A stretch of DNA of 64,000 nt from Dyella halodurans (GCF_026283925.1 NZ_JAPDPF010000001.1:496001-560000), one strand, 5' to 3'. Numbered from the stretch's first letter, positions 41,463 through 53,449 are shown. The notes: generated from the sequence alone by a model not told the origin. A program made the numbers and translations.

Positions 41463-43454
41463 ATGAAGAAGCTACTCAGGCGCGCAGTGGGCTGCGTGTT
41501 TTGTCTGTTGGTATGGCCGGCATTCGCAGCCACCGTGTCGTCGGCGGATTTGGCGCGTCACGCCCAGTACGACAAGGTGAAGATTTCACCAGACGGCAAA
41601 TTCCTTGCCGCGACCACGGTAGTCAAAGGCAAGCCGTTGTTGGCGCTGGTCGACTTGGTCAATCAGAAGGGTGTGATGATCCGCCCGCGAGAGGGAAACC
41701 AGGTCGTCGATTTCTGGTGGGTTAACGACCACCGTGTGCTGTATTCGGAAGGCACTACCGTTTCCGGCTTCGACCGACCGTTTTCAACGGGCGAGATATT
41801 CGGCGTGAATGCGGACGGCAGTGGCGCCGAATTGTTGTTCGGCTATCGCGCGGGTGGCAATTATGGTGGTACCCGTGTGCAGCACCGCGAGCCCGAGCGC
41901 GCCAGCGGCGAAATCATCGCCACCCTGCGCGACGACGAAAACCATGTATTGATTGGCGTTACACCCTGGGACAGTGGAGCCGATGGTGCTTTCACGTCGG
42001 TCCAGTTGATGGATGTGCGCGATGGCAGCAAACACCAGGTAACGACGGCGCCTATCCGCAATGCGGGGTTTGTCGTCGACCATCATGGCGTGGTGCGCTT
42101 TGCCTTTGGCGTGGATAGCCATTTCTACCCTCAGGTGTATTACCGCGAGGCGGACGGCAAACCATGGACACTGTTGTTCGAAGGTTCGCTGGAGCGCGAA
42201 ATTCCCTATCCGCAGGTGTTCAGCCGCGACGATAGTCACGTTTATATGTCGTGCGACGCGCCGGGCAAGGTCTCCGCACTATGTCCATGGGATGTAGCGA
42301 CCAAGACCATGCAGGCGCCGGTCTGGAGCAGCGCCACCGTGGGCATGGATGGCTTGGTGGAAAGCCTGGATCGGCGCGACGTCGTGGGCGTTTACTCAAT
42401 GCCTGGTTTCCCGGCCGCTGAGGCGATCGTTCCCGATGCCGACGCTATCAAGGCGATAGGGGCTATGTCTCACCAACTCCCTGGCGAGAGCATTCGTATC
42501 GTTTCAAGCACCAACGATGGCAGCAAGTCCGTTGCGTTGGCCTCATCGGATATGGATCCCGGCACGTTCTACCTGTGGGACGCCTCAACGGGCAAAGCAT
42601 CGGTGCTGCTGGAGCGCGCTTCCTGGATCAAGCCTGATCTGATGGCGGCGATGCAGCCGGTGGAGTTCAAGGCGCGTGATGGACTGACTCTGCACGGCTA
42701 CCTCAGCATGCCGCCCGGAAAGGAGCAGGCCAAGCATCTTCCCATGGTGGTGTTCGTGCACGGTGGTCCGTTTGGACCCCGCGACAGATGGCAGTTCGAC
42801 TCCTATATACAGATGCTGGCAACCCACGGCTATGCGGTGCTGCAGGTCAATTACCGCGGTTCGGGCGGCTATGGCAACGCGTTCATGCATGCCGGCTACC
42901 GGGAGTGGGGCGGCAAGATGCAGGACGATCTGACCGACGCCACGAAGTGGGCCATCCAGCAGGGCATCACCACGGCGGGTCACATCTGCATTTTTGGTGG
43001 CAGTTACGGTGGTTATGCGGCGCTTGAAGGCGCGGTCAAGGAGCCGGATCTCTATCGCTGCGCGATTGGCTACGTTGGCGTTTACGACCTCGGCTTGATG
43101 TACACGCATGGCGACATCTCGGACCGTGTCGTCGGCAAGAGCTATCTGCATGCTGCGCTGGGTGACGACCAGGCTGTACTAGCGGCGCATTCGCCCGTCA
43201 ATCAGCTGGACAAGCTCAAGGCCAACGTGATGCTCATCGTAGGTGGCCAGGACGAGCGCGTGCCGCCTGTCCATGGTCAGAGCCTGCATGCGGCATTGCA
43301 GAGTCGTGGCATTGCGCATGAATGGCTTTATAAGCCAAATGAAGCGCATGGGTTTTATGACGAGGCGAATGTCACCGAGCTGTTCGATCGCGTGAGGCAG
43401 TTCCTCGACCGCAATATCGGGCAGGGTTCGGGATCGGCCGTCGGCTCGCCCTGA
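41463..43454 (+). CDS. S9 family peptidase (prolyl oligopeptidase-like), secreted
   Basis: A 663-residue serine peptidase with a signal peptide (MKKLLRRAVGCVFCLLVWPAFA, cleaved after AFA). A beta-propeller-like N-terminal part (KISPDGKFLAATTV ...) is followed by an alpha/beta-hydrolase domain: VFVHGGP oxyanion motif, nucleophile Ser514 in GGSYGGY, Asp in VGGQDERVPP, and His in NEAHGFYDE. This is the acylaminoacyl-peptidase/DPP-like layout; it would trim peptides in the periplasm. GGGGAGGGG lies 2 bases before the ATG. Confidence 0.93.
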   Translation: MKKLLRRAVGCVFCLLVWPAFAATVSSADLARHAQYDKVKISPDGKFLAATTVVKGKPLLALVDLVNQKGVMIRPREGNQVVDFWWVNDHRVLYSEGTTVSGFDRPFSTGEIFGVNADGSGAELLFGYRAGGNYGGTRVQHREPERASGEIIATLRDDENHVLIGVTPWDSGADGAFTSVQLMDVRDGSKHQVTTAPIRNAGFVVDHHGVVRFAFGVDSHFYPQVYYREADGKPWTLLFEGSLEREIPYPQVFSRDDSHVYMSCDAPGKVSALCPWDVATKTMQAPVWSSATVGMDGLVESLDRRDVVGVYSMPGFPAAEAIVPDADAIKAIGAMSHQLPGESIRIVSSTNDGSKSVALASSDMDPGTFYLWDASTGKASVLLERASWIKPDLMAAMQPVEFKARDGLTLHGYLSMPPGKEQAKHLPMVVFVHGGPFGPRDRWQFDSYIQMLATHGYAVLQVNYRGSGGYGNAFMHAGYREWGGKMQDDLTDATKWAIQQGITTAGHICIFGGSYGGYAALEGAVKEPDLYRCAIGYVGVYDLGLMYTHGDISDRVVGKSYLHAALGDDQAVLAAHSPVNQLDKLKANVMLIVGGQDERVPPVHGQSLHAALQSRGIAHEWLYKPNEAHGFYDEANVTELFDRVRQFLDRNIGQGSGSAVGSP

Positions 43455-43480
43455 TCATCCAGCCATGAGCCGATGATTCA

Positions 43481-43513
43481 GCACGGCACCACCAGGTTCT
43501 GGTGGTGCCGTGC
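43481..43513. terminator. Bidirectional terminator hairpin
   Basis: A 14-bp perfect stem GCACGGCACCACCA / TGGTGGTGCCGTGC with a 5-base loop between the convergent S9 peptidase and cnoX genes. It has no T-run but is very stable. Confidence 0.65.
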
Positions 43514-43526
43514 TGGCGCTGCAAGT

Positions 43527-44399
43527 TCAGAACACCAGCGACGCCATCCGGCGCCGGTAGCGCCCCACCAGCTCCGCATCATCCAGCGTGGCGAATGCCG
43601 CGAGCAGGCGCTTCTTGGCCTGGCCCTCGTTCCAGTCGCGCGCACGTTCCAGGATCGCCAGGAACTGGTCCAGGCCAGCGGCGGCATCGTCTTCCAGCAA
43701 CAGGCGCACGCCGAGCAGGTCGCGGGCGGCCCAGTCGGTGCCGTCGGCCTGCACGCGCTGCTGCAGCTCGGGCAGGGAAGGGGCGCCTTGGAGCGCGCGG
43801 GCGAGGTCGAGCTGGCTGCGCAGGCGTACGGCGCGCCCATCGGTGGCCAGGTTGGCGGGTAGCGAGGTGAGTTCGGCCTGGGCGGCATCGGCCTGGCCGG
43901 CGCGCATCAGGGCCAGCGCGAGATCGAGCTTCAGCTCGGCCTGGTCCGGCGCAGCGGCGATGGCCTGCTGGAGCCGGTTGATGGTTTCTTCCGGCGATTC
44001 CGGGGCCTGCGCTTCCGTCGAGTCTTCCAGCGCGGCGCCGTCCAGCGGCAGGACCTGGTGGCGCGAGAGGAATTCACGCAGCTGGCCTTCCGGCAGGGCG
44101 CCGGCGAAGCCGTCGAGAATCTGTCCGTCCTTCACCAGCATGACGGTGGGAATGCTGCGGATGCCGAACATGCCCGCCAGCTGCTGGGACTTGTCCACGT
44201 CCACCTTGCCCAGCCGGAACGCGCCGTTGTACTCGGCAGCGAGCTTCTCCAGCATGGGTCCGAGCGTCTTGCACGGGCCGCACCAGGTTGCCCAGAAGTC
44301 CACCAGGATCGGCGTGGTCAGCGAGGCTTGCAGCACCTCGGCTTCGAAATTGTCCTCGCGTACCTCGAAGGTATGCGCCTGGGCGGTCGTGGCACTCAC
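43527..44399 (-). CDS. cnoX: Thioredoxin-TPR co-chaperone CnoX (YbbN)
   Basis: A 290-residue protein: a thioredoxin domain at residues 10-110 with active site WCGPC (Cys40, Cys43), then TPR-like helices (LQQAIAAAPDQAELKLDLALALMRAGQADAAQAEL ...) to the end. CnoX shields oxidised proteins and hands them to GroEL and DnaK. The intact CxxC, unlike the S-x-x-C of E. coli CnoX, suggests real disulfide-reductase activity. It lies divergent from the pqi operon. Confidence 0.92.
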   Translation of the reverse strand: MSATTAQAHTFEVREDNFEAEVLQASLTTPILVDFWATWCGPCKTLGPMLEKLAAEYNGAFRLGKVDVDKSQQLAGMFGIRSIPTVMLVKDGQILDGFAGALPEGQLREFLSRHQVLPLDGAALEDSTEAQAPESPEETINRLQQAIAAAPDQAELKLDLALALMRAGQADAAQAELTSLPANLATDGRAVRLRSQLDLARALQGAPSLPELQQRVQADGTDWAARDLLGVRLLLEDDAAAGLDQFLAILERARDWNEGQAKKRLLAAFATLDDAELVGRYRRRMASLVF

Positions 44400-44554
44400 T
44401 GGGAACTCCCGTTGACGGATCGCCCACAGATCAGGGCGTCGCCCAGCATATCAAGGGTACGGAGGCTGCCGGCGGCCCAATGGGGCTCCTGCCAGGCCAT
44501 AAGGCAGGTGCAACCCGATCTGCGCTGGGCAGCGATATTTGCGAAAATGGCCGG

Positions 44555-45196
44555 ATGACCATGCCAGTGCAAGGCGTCAAACCCAAGATCGCTCCGCCCA
44601 CGCTGTGGATCTGCGAGCACTGCGACACGGTTTACCACCGGCGCGAGCTTGCCTGTGGCGAAGTGGCGCGGTGTGCCCGTTGCGACGCCATCCTGGCCAG
44701 GCATCACAGCATCGGCGTGCGGGGCATGCTGGCGCTGGTGCTGACGGCGATGATCGCGTTCGTGCAGGCCAATATCTGGCCCATTGTCACCCTCGGGCTC
44801 AATGGACAGATGATCAGCACGACGCTGTGGGGCTGTATCGTGATGATGTGGCGAGAGCACACCCAGGTGGTGGCCGTCATCGTCGCGTGCACGCTGTTTT
44901 TCGTTCCCATCGGCAAGATGCTGCTGCTCGGCTGGGTGCTGCTGTATGCCCGCACGGGCAGGCGCGCACCGGGTTTTCGCCTGGCCATGGTGACCTTGTA
45001 TCGCATTGGGCCATGGACCATGAGTGAGGTGTTTGTGCTCGGCACCCTGGTGGCCATCGTCAAGGCGAACATGTATTTCGACGTGATTCCGGACGCGGGC
45101 ATCTTTGCCTATGGCGTGCTGATGCTGATCATCACCGCGTTCTCCAGCATCGACGTGCGCCGGTTGTGGGACCTCACCGAGGAGCGCCCGGCATGA
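44555..45196 (+). CDS. pqiA: PqiA-domain membrane protein (first half)
   Basis: A 213-residue inner-membrane protein. CEHCDTVYHRRELACGEVARCARC is the Cys4 rubredoxin-like zinc ribbon of PqiA, followed by about four helices. E. coli PqiA fuses two such domains; here they are two genes. It belongs to the MCE lipid-transport system PqiABC linking inner and outer membranes. ATG 44555 was chosen over the longer frame because it begins shortly before the ribbon. The stop overlaps the next start (ATGA). Confidence 0.9.
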   Translation: MTMPVQGVKPKIAPPTLWICEHCDTVYHRRELACGEVARCARCDAILARHHSIGVRGMLALVLTAMIAFVQANIWPIVTLGLNGQMISTTLWGCIVMMWREHTQVVAVIVACTLFFVPIGKMLLLGWVLLYARTGRRAPGFRLAMVTLYRIGPWTMSEVFVLGTLVAIVKANMYFDVIPDAGIFAYGVLMLIITAFSSIDVRRLWDLTEERPA

Positions 45197-45816
45197 GCAC
45201 GCTGCCACGCGCCAGCGAGCTGGGCCTGATCGGTTGCCATGTGTGCGGCCTGGTGTGCCGGGACATCCGTGCCCCCGATGCCGCGTGCCCGCGCTGCGGC
45301 TCGGCCTTGCACAGGCGCAAGTCGGCCAGCTATTCGAAGACCTGGGCCCTGCTGATCGCGGCGTTTCTGGTTTACTTGCCCGCAAATCTATTGCCGATCA
45401 CGCGCACCGTGAGCCTGGGCGATGTGGACGACAACACCATACTCACCGGTGTCGTCGAACTGTGGGTGAAGGGTTCGCCGTACCTTGCCGTGATCGTCTT
45501 CACCGCCAGTATCGTGGTGCCCGTGCTGAAGTTCTTCGCCCTGGGCCTGCTGTTGATCAGTTCGCGTCGCCGCAGCCAGTGGGCGCAGCGGCAGCGGGCG
45601 AAGCTGTTCCGGCTGGTGGAGTTCATCGGCTACTGGTCGATGCTCGATGTGTTCGTGGTGGCGCTACTCACCGCGCTCGTGCAGTTTGGTTTTTTCAGCC
45701 AGGTGGAACCGCTGCCTGGCGTGGTGTTCTTTGGCCTCACGGTGGTGATCACCATGTTGGCTTCCATGAGTTTTGACCCGCGGTTGATCTGGGATGGCAG
45801 GGAATTCGATGACTGA
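45193..45816 (+). CDS. pqiA: PqiA-domain membrane protein (second half)
   Basis: A 207-residue inner-membrane protein with its own zinc ribbon (CHVCGLVCRD ... CPRCGSAL) and four helices (SYSKTWALLIAAFLVYLPANLLPI is the PqiA core motif, ending in MLASMSFDPRLIWD). It corresponds to the C-terminal half of E. coli PqiA. It overlaps the preceding gene by 4 bases and pqiB by 8, so all are co-translated. Confidence 0.92.
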   Translation: MSTLPRASELGLIGCHVCGLVCRDIRAPDAACPRCGSALHRRKSASYSKTWALLIAAFLVYLPANLLPITRTVSLGDVDDNTILTGVVELWVKGSPYLAVIVFTASIVVPVLKFFALGLLLISSRRRSQWAQRQRAKLFRLVEFIGYWSMLDVFVVALLTALVQFGFFSQVEPLPGVVFFGLTVVITMLASMSFDPRLIWDGREFDD

Positions 45817-47494
45817 TGAAAACAAGCCGGTTCCCGGCGACGACCTGCCCGAGCCCGTGGTACAGCGACCGCGCATCAACGCCTCGCTGGTATGGCTGGT
45901 GCCCGTATTGGCTGCGTTGGTCGGCCTGTCCCTGGTGATCCACGCCTGGACCCAGGCCGGTCCGACCATCAACGTCAGCTTCCAGAGCGCGGAAGGCCTG
46001 GACCCCGGCAAGACGCCGGTGAAGTACAAGAACGTGACCATCGGGCGCGTCACCAATGTGCGCCTCAGCCAGGACCGCACCCATGTGGTCGCCAAGATCG
46101 CGCTGGAAAAGAGCGCGCAGGGCTTTGCCACGGCTGACACCCGTTTCTGGGTCGTGCGCCCGCGCATTGGGCTGGGTGGCGTGTCGGGTATCGATACGTT
46201 GCTGTCCGGGTCGTTCATTGGCGCCGATGTGGGCGAGTCGCAGGAGTACAAGGACGATTTCACCGGCCTGGAGTCGCCGCCGCCGGTGACACATGGCGCC
46301 CAGGGCAAGACCTTTGACCTGCAGGCGGACGACCTGGGCTCGCTGGATATCGGCTCGCCGATCTACTACCGCCGCATCCAGGTGGGGCGCGTGTCTTCCT
46401 ATCATCTGGACGAGGATGGCAAGGGCGTGACCTTGCAGATCTTCGTGGAGAAGCCGAACGACCAGTTCGTGACCAAGTCGACGCGCTTCTGGAACGCGAG
46501 TGGTATCGACGTGTCGCTGGGCGCCGACGGCCTCAAGGTCAATACGCAATCGCTGGCGACCGTACTGGCCGGTGGCGTGGCGTTCCAGGATCCGGCAGGC
46601 CCGCACGACGCGACCGCAGCCGATGAGAACACTACCTATCGCTTGTTCAATGACCGCGCTACCGCCATGGCGCCGCCGGATGGCGAGCCGAAATACATCC
46701 GCATGCGCTTCAGCCAGTCGCTACGTGGGCTGGTAGTGGACGCACCGGTGGAATTCCTGGGCGTGCCGTTCGGCCGCGTGGTGTCGATCAATCTCGACTT
46801 CGACGAAAAGACCCAGACCTTCCCCACCATCGTGGGCGCCGTGGTTTATCCGCAGCGCCTTGGGCGCGCGCATGACAAGCTGGTGGCGTTGGCCAAGGCG
46901 CGCGGCGACGACGAACAGATGTCGCAGATGATGGGGCGGCTGATCGAGCACGGCCTGCGCGCCCAGGCGCGCACCGGCAACCTGTTGACCGGGCAGCTTT
47001 ACATTGCCATGGACTTCCTGCCGAACGCGCCCAAGGTGGCCTACGACCCGACCACCCGGCCGCTGGAGATTCCCACCACGCCGGGCAGTTTCGACAAGTT
47101 GCAGGAGCAGCTGGCGGAAATCGTGGACAAGATCCACAAGATCCCGTTCGACAGCATCGGCAAGAACCTGGACCAGTCACTGGGTGAGCTCAGCCAGACG
47201 CTCAAGCAGGTCAACACCAGCGTGCTGCCGGAGGTGAAGACCACCTTGCAGGGGGCACAACAGACCCTGGGCAACGCGAACAACATGTTCGCGCCTGACT
47301 CGCAGCTGCAGCAGAACCTGGGCGGCAGCATGCAGGAGCTGCAACGCGCCGCGCGCTCGCTGCGCGTGCTGACCGACTACCTGGGCGACCATCCGGATGC
47401 ACTGTTGCGCGGCCGTCGTGCGGACCAGCCGCTGCAGGCGCAGCCGGCCCAGGCCGCACCGCCCAGCGCACCGACACAAGGGAGCAAGCCATGA
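45809..47494 (+). CDS. pqiB: Intermembrane lipid transport protein PqiB (three MCE domains)
   Basis: A 561-residue protein, anchored by one N-terminal helix (LVWLVPVLAALVGLSLVIHAW). Three MCE domains follow, recognisable by GPTINVSFQSAEGLDPGKTPVKYKNVTIGRV near residue 55, GSPIYYRRIQVGRV near 185, and APVEFLGVPFGRVVSI near 312. The C-terminal helix-forming region (LGELSQTLKQVNTSVLPEVKTTLQGAQQTL) builds the PqiB needle that spans the periplasm. Its start overlaps the second pqiA by 8 bases, and its stop overlaps pqiC by 4. Confidence 0.95.
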   Translation: MTDENKPVPGDDLPEPVVQRPRINASLVWLVPVLAALVGLSLVIHAWTQAGPTINVSFQSAEGLDPGKTPVKYKNVTIGRVTNVRLSQDRTHVVAKIALEKSAQGFATADTRFWVVRPRIGLGGVSGIDTLLSGSFIGADVGESQEYKDDFTGLESPPPVTHGAQGKTFDLQADDLGSLDIGSPIYYRRIQVGRVSSYHLDEDGKGVTLQIFVEKPNDQFVTKSTRFWNASGIDVSLGADGLKVNTQSLATVLAGGVAFQDPAGPHDATAADENTTYRLFNDRATAMAPPDGEPKYIRMRFSQSLRGLVVDAPVEFLGVPFGRVVSINLDFDEKTQTFPTIVGAVVYPQRLGRAHDKLVALAKARGDDEQMSQMMGRLIEHGLRAQARTGNLLTGQLYIAMDFLPNAPKVAYDPTTRPLEIPTTPGSFDKLQEQLAEIVDKIHKIPFDSIGKNLDQSLGELSQTLKQVNTSVLPEVKTTLQGAQQTLGNANNMFAPDSQLQQNLGGSMQELQRAARSLRVLTDYLGDHPDALLRGRRADQPLQAQPAQAAPPSAPTQGSKP

Positions 47495-48114
47495 TTCGTT
47501 TGGGATATCGGCAGCTGGCGGCGGTCGCCATGCTGGCCATGGCGCTTGCCGCCTGCCGCTCGGCGCCGGCCACGCGTTTCTACACCCTGGTGGCACCGGC
47601 CTCCACCGAGGTCGCTCCTGCGGGTGGCCCCGCGGGCGCGGCGTTCCAGTTTGAACTGCTGCCGGTGTCGGTGCCGGCCCAGGTCGACCAGCCGCCCTTG
47701 GTGGTGCGCCAGGGCGAGCAGGGCGTGGCGGTGCTTCAGGGCGAACGCTGGATCGCGCCGCTGGGCGACGAAGTGCGCAGCGCGTTGTCGGCAGACCTGA
47801 CGCGCGACTTCAACGCGCAGGATGTGAGCGGCCTGCCTTCCGGCGGCAAGTCGGTCGTGCGGATCAAGCTGGACGTGCGCCGGTTCGACTCGATGCCGGG
47901 GAGCTATGCCCTGATCGACGCCGCCTGGAGCGTGCGCCCGCTCAAGGGTGGCGATCCACTGGCCTGCACCAGCCATATCAGCGAGCCGGTGGGTAGCGGC
48001 TTCGACGCCCTGGTGCAGGGCCATCAGCGGGCGATTGCCCGTTTGGCTGGCCAGATTGGCGCCGCCGCGGGGGCGCTGGCGGCTGGCAACAAGGCGGTTT
48101 GCCCGCCCGGCTGA
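47491..48114 (+). CDS. pqiC: PqiC outer-membrane lipoprotein
   Basis: A 207-residue lipoprotein: lipobox ALAAC (Cys22), then the ABC-type auxiliary/PqiC fold starting RFYTLVAP, a hallmark of PqiC/YmbA, with a C-terminal Ala-rich helix. It docks the PqiB needle to the outer membrane. It starts in an ATGA overlap with pqiB and is the last gene of the operon; leuS follows 84 bases later. Confidence 0.9.
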   Translation: MIRLGYRQLAAVAMLAMALAACRSAPATRFYTLVAPASTEVAPAGGPAGAAFQFELLPVSVPAQVDQPPLVVRQGEQGVAVLQGERWIAPLGDEVRSALSADLTRDFNAQDVSGLPSGGKSVVRIKLDVRRFDSMPGSYALIDAAWSVRPLKGGDPLACTSHISEPVGSGFDALVQGHQRAIARLAGQIGAAAGALAAGNKAVCPPG

Positions 48115-48153
48115 GGCCGCATTCTGCTAGTCTGCCGCGTTCCCCCGCAGTGA

Positions 48154-50958
<2,805 letters not shown>

Positions 50959-50968
50959 GAACGTCCCA

Positions 50969-51529
50969 ATGAGATCAGTGACCCGCCTGTTCAAAGCTTC
51001 GCTGCTGTTGATGTTCACCGTTTCCCTGGCAGCGTGCGGGTTCCATCTGCGCCAGAGCGCGGCGCTGCCGCCATCGATGCAGCAGCTCCATTTGACGGTC
51101 AATGGCGGCGGCAATCTGCGCTTGAACATGACGCGTGCCCTTGAGGGCTCCGGCGTTACCGTGCTGGACAAGCCGGGTACCGGCATCGCCGAGCTGAACA
51201 TACCGGTGGCATCGTTCAGCACCGATACGCTGACGGTCAGCGGCCTGGCGCGAGTCACCGAGTACACCGTGCGCTACCACGTCGAGTTTGAGGTGCACGA
51301 CGGCACCGGCCAGCCGCTCGTGCCGCGCCAGCGCATCGATATGCAGCGCGAATTCAGCTACGACGCGACCAATACCATCGGTACCACCGCCCAGGTGCAG
51401 GCGATCCAGGACAGCCTCAACGACGACATGGTGCAGGCCATCCTGTTCCGACTGCAGGCCGCCACCAAGCACCCGGGCCAGGTCGCCGCCGATGCGGCCG
51501 CGCCGGCGTCGGCGTCCAGTACGAACTAA
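50969..51529 (+). CDS. lptE: LPS-assembly lipoprotein LptE
   Basis: A 186-residue outer-membrane lipoprotein that plugs LptD during LPS insertion. The lipobox SLAACGFHLR (lipidated Cys23) with GFHLR is the LptE signature; VTEYTVRYHVEFEVHDGTGQPLVPRQRIDMQREFSYDATNTIG is the conserved core. It follows leuS by 10 bases, as in other gammaproteobacteria. The tail is Ala/Ser-rich. Confidence 0.95.
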   Translation: MRSVTRLFKASLLLMFTVSLAACGFHLRQSAALPPSMQQLHLTVNGGGNLRLNMTRALEGSGVTVLDKPGTGIAELNIPVASFSTDTLTVSGLARVTEYTVRYHVEFEVHDGTGQPLVPRQRIDMQREFSYDATNTIGTTAQVQAIQDSLNDDMVQAILFRLQAATKHPGQVAADAAAPASASSTN

Positions 51530-51544
51530 GCGGGCCTGCCTGAT

Positions 51545-52555
51545 ATGCCGCTCAATGCCGCTCAATGGCAGAAGTCGCTGGCGGCGGACAGTCTGCGTCC
51601 GGTCTATCTGCTGGCCGGCGAGGAATTGTTGGTACTGGAAGCGGCGGACGCGCTGCGCGCCCAGGCGCGCAAACTCGGCTATGCCGAGCGCGAAGTGCTC
51701 GACGTCGGCAATCATTTCGACTGGGACGACCTGGCGCGCGCGGCGGCGGGCATGTCGCTGTTCGCCACGCGGCGCCTGCTGGACCTGCGCCTGCCGACCG
51801 GGCGGCCCGGCACCGAGGGCGCCAAGGCCATCAACGCGTTCTGCGCCGATCCGCCGCCGGACGTCACCCTGCTGATCACCGCGACCGACTGGAGCAACAA
51901 GCACGAAGGCGCCTGGACCAAGAACCTGGACGCTGCTGGCGCCCTGGTGGTGTTCAATGCACCCCGTCCAAACGAATGGGGTGCCTGGATCGGCGCGCGG
52001 CTGGCTTCACGCGGTCTTTCCGCCACGCCGGATGCCGCCGCGCTGCTGGCGGAGCGCGTGGAAGGCAACCTGCTGGCGGCCGCGCAGGAGATCGACAAGC
52101 TGGTGGTGCTGCATGGCCAGGGCAAGATCGATGCGCAGGAGATGGAAAACCTCGTCGCCGACAGCGCGCGCTACGACGCCTTCAAGCTGACCGACGCGGC
52201 ATTCGCAGGCGAGGGTGGCCGTGCGCTGCGCATCCTCGCCGGCCTGCATGCCGAAGGCGACGAACTGATCGCCCTGATGGGCTGGCTGGTCAATCAGCTG
52301 CAGCTTGCCCTGCGCTTGGCGAACGCACGCGACTTCGCCGCGCAAGCCCGCGCCGAGCGCCTGTGGTCGGCACGCGAACAACTGTTCCGCAAGGCACTGC
52401 GCCGCGCCCCGCGCGAGCATTGGCTGCAATGCCTGGCCCGCGCCGCGCGCATCGACCGCATGGCCAAGGGCCGTGAGCAGGGCAATCCATGGCTGGAAGC
52501 CGAACGCCTGATTGCTGCGATCGCCGAGCCTCGCGCGGCGCAGGCATTGTCATGA
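51545..52555 (+). CDS. holA: DNA polymerase III delta subunit
   Basis: A 336-residue clamp-loader subunit. The N-terminus shows PVYLLAGEELLVLEAADALR, the delta-subunit start; FNAPRPNEWGAWIGARL, ERVEGNLLAAAQEIDKLVVL and the C-terminal collar helices complete the fold. It binds and opens the beta clamp. It lies 15 bases after lptE. Confidence 0.96.
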   Translation: MPLNAAQWQKSLAADSLRPVYLLAGEELLVLEAADALRAQARKLGYAEREVLDVGNHFDWDDLARAAAGMSLFATRRLLDLRLPTGRPGTEGAKAINAFCADPPPDVTLLITATDWSNKHEGAWTKNLDAAGALVVFNAPRPNEWGAWIGARLASRGLSATPDAAALLAERVEGNLLAAAQEIDKLVVLHGQGKIDAQEMENLVADSARYDAFKLTDAAFAGEGGRALRILAGLHAEGDELIALMGWLVNQLQLALRLANARDFAAQARAERLWSAREQLFRKALRRAPREHWLQCLARAARIDRMAKGREQGNPWLEAERLIAAIAEPRAAQALS

Positions 52556-52570
52556 AGCGGCATCTCACTT

Positions 52571-52622
52571 CTCCCTCTCCCCTTCGGGGAGAGGGCCGGG
52601 GTGAGGGGAGGGTGCTCGCGAG
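52571..52622. repeat. CTCTCCCC-type repeat (forward)
   Basis: CTCCCTCTCCCCTTCGGGGA then GAGGG, GGGGTGAGGGG and GGGTGCTCGCGAG. Together with the reverse copy at 52673-52712 it fills the gap between holA and nadD. Confidence 0.85.
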
Positions 52623-52672
52623 CGCTCCACCTATCCGAGGGATTCTCCTGATAGGAAACCGTGACGCAGCGT

Positions 52673-52712
52673 GCCCCCTCACCCCAACCCTCTCCCCAGC
52701 GGGGAGAGGGGG
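52673..52712. repeat. CTCTCCCC-type repeat (reverse), overlaps nadD ribosome-binding site
   Basis: GCCCCCTCACCCCAACCCTC then TCCCCAGCGGGGAGAGGGGG. The purine-rich end GGGGAGAGGGGG falls 4 bases before the nadD ATG at 52716 and is the only plausible Shine-Dalgarno sequence for it. Confidence 0.85.
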
Positions 52713-52715
52713 TCT

Positions 52716-53363
52716 ATGACTCGCCCCCTCGCCATCTTCGGCGGTACCTTCGATCCCGTGCACCTGGGCCATCTCAGCGTCGCATGGGAAGCCGCCGAAC
52801 TGCTCGATGCCGAGGTGCGCTTGATGCCGGCCAGCGTGCCGCCGCACCGACCCGCGCCCATCGCCAATCCGTCGCAACGCGCGGCGATGTTGCGCGCCGC
52901 ATTGCAGGAGCAGTCGCGCCTCACCCTGGACACGCGCGAGCTGGAACGCAGCGGCCCGTCCTACACCATCGACACGCTGGCCGAGTTGCGCGCAGAGCAG
53001 GGTGATCGTCCGCTGGTCTTGCTGATCGGCGCCGATGCCTTTGCCGGTTTGCCGACCTGGCACCGCTGGCGCGAGCTGTTCGAGGTCGCGCACATCGGCG
53101 TACTCAGCCGACCCGGCGTGGACGCTGCCTTGCCTGCGGAGCTAGAGGCGGAAGTGGCCGCGCGCCTGGTCACCGATGCGGCCGTATTGCGCGCATGGCC
53201 AGCCGGCAAGGTCATCGAGTTGGCCGTGACGCCGCTGGAGATTTCGGCCACGCGCATCCGCGAACTGCTGGCGGCCGGCCGCGATCCGCGTTATCTGCTG
53301 CCCTGCGGCCTGTTCGATGACCCGGCCGTGCTGGCGCCATATCGTCACCAGACCCTGTTGTAG
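52716..53363 (+). CDS. nadD: Nicotinate-nucleotide adenylyltransferase
   Basis: A 215-residue enzyme converting nicotinate mononucleotide and ATP to deamido-NAD. Motifs: GGTFDPVHLGHL (nucleotidyltransferase HxGH), PSYTIDTL, LLIGADAF, and ISATRIRELL. The ATG at 52716 is directly preceded by the repeat at 52673-52712, and the stop codon TAG (53361-53363) lies inside the left arm of the REP-like palindrome at 53359, so both ends of the gene touch repeats. The usual partner rsfS is 5 kb away. Confidence 0.96.
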   Translation: MTRPLAIFGGTFDPVHLGHLSVAWEAAELLDAEVRLMPASVPPHRPAPIANPSQRAAMLRAALQEQSRLTLDTRELERSGPSYTIDTLAELRAEQGDRPLVLLIGADAFAGLPTWHRWRELFEVAHIGVLSRPGVDAALPAELEAEVAARLVTDAAVLRAWPAGKVIELAVTPLEISATRIRELLAAGRDPRYLLPCGLFDDPAVLAPYRHQTLL

Positions 53364-53433
53364 GAGCGCACCCTGTGCGCGACAAGCCTACGCAGCGGTG
53401 ATGCGGTGATCGCGCACAGGGTGCGCTCCTACA
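53359..53433. repeat. REP-like palindromic element, copy 2
   Basis: Perfect 24-base inverted arms at 53359-53382 and 53410-53433 (TGTAGGAGCGCACCCTGTGC ... and its complement) separated by 27 bases. Same family as 3492-3574. It overlaps the nadD stop codon and could also serve as a terminator between convergent nadD and msrB. Confidence 0.9.
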
Positions 53434-53449
53434 GTAAGAACGTGAGGCG

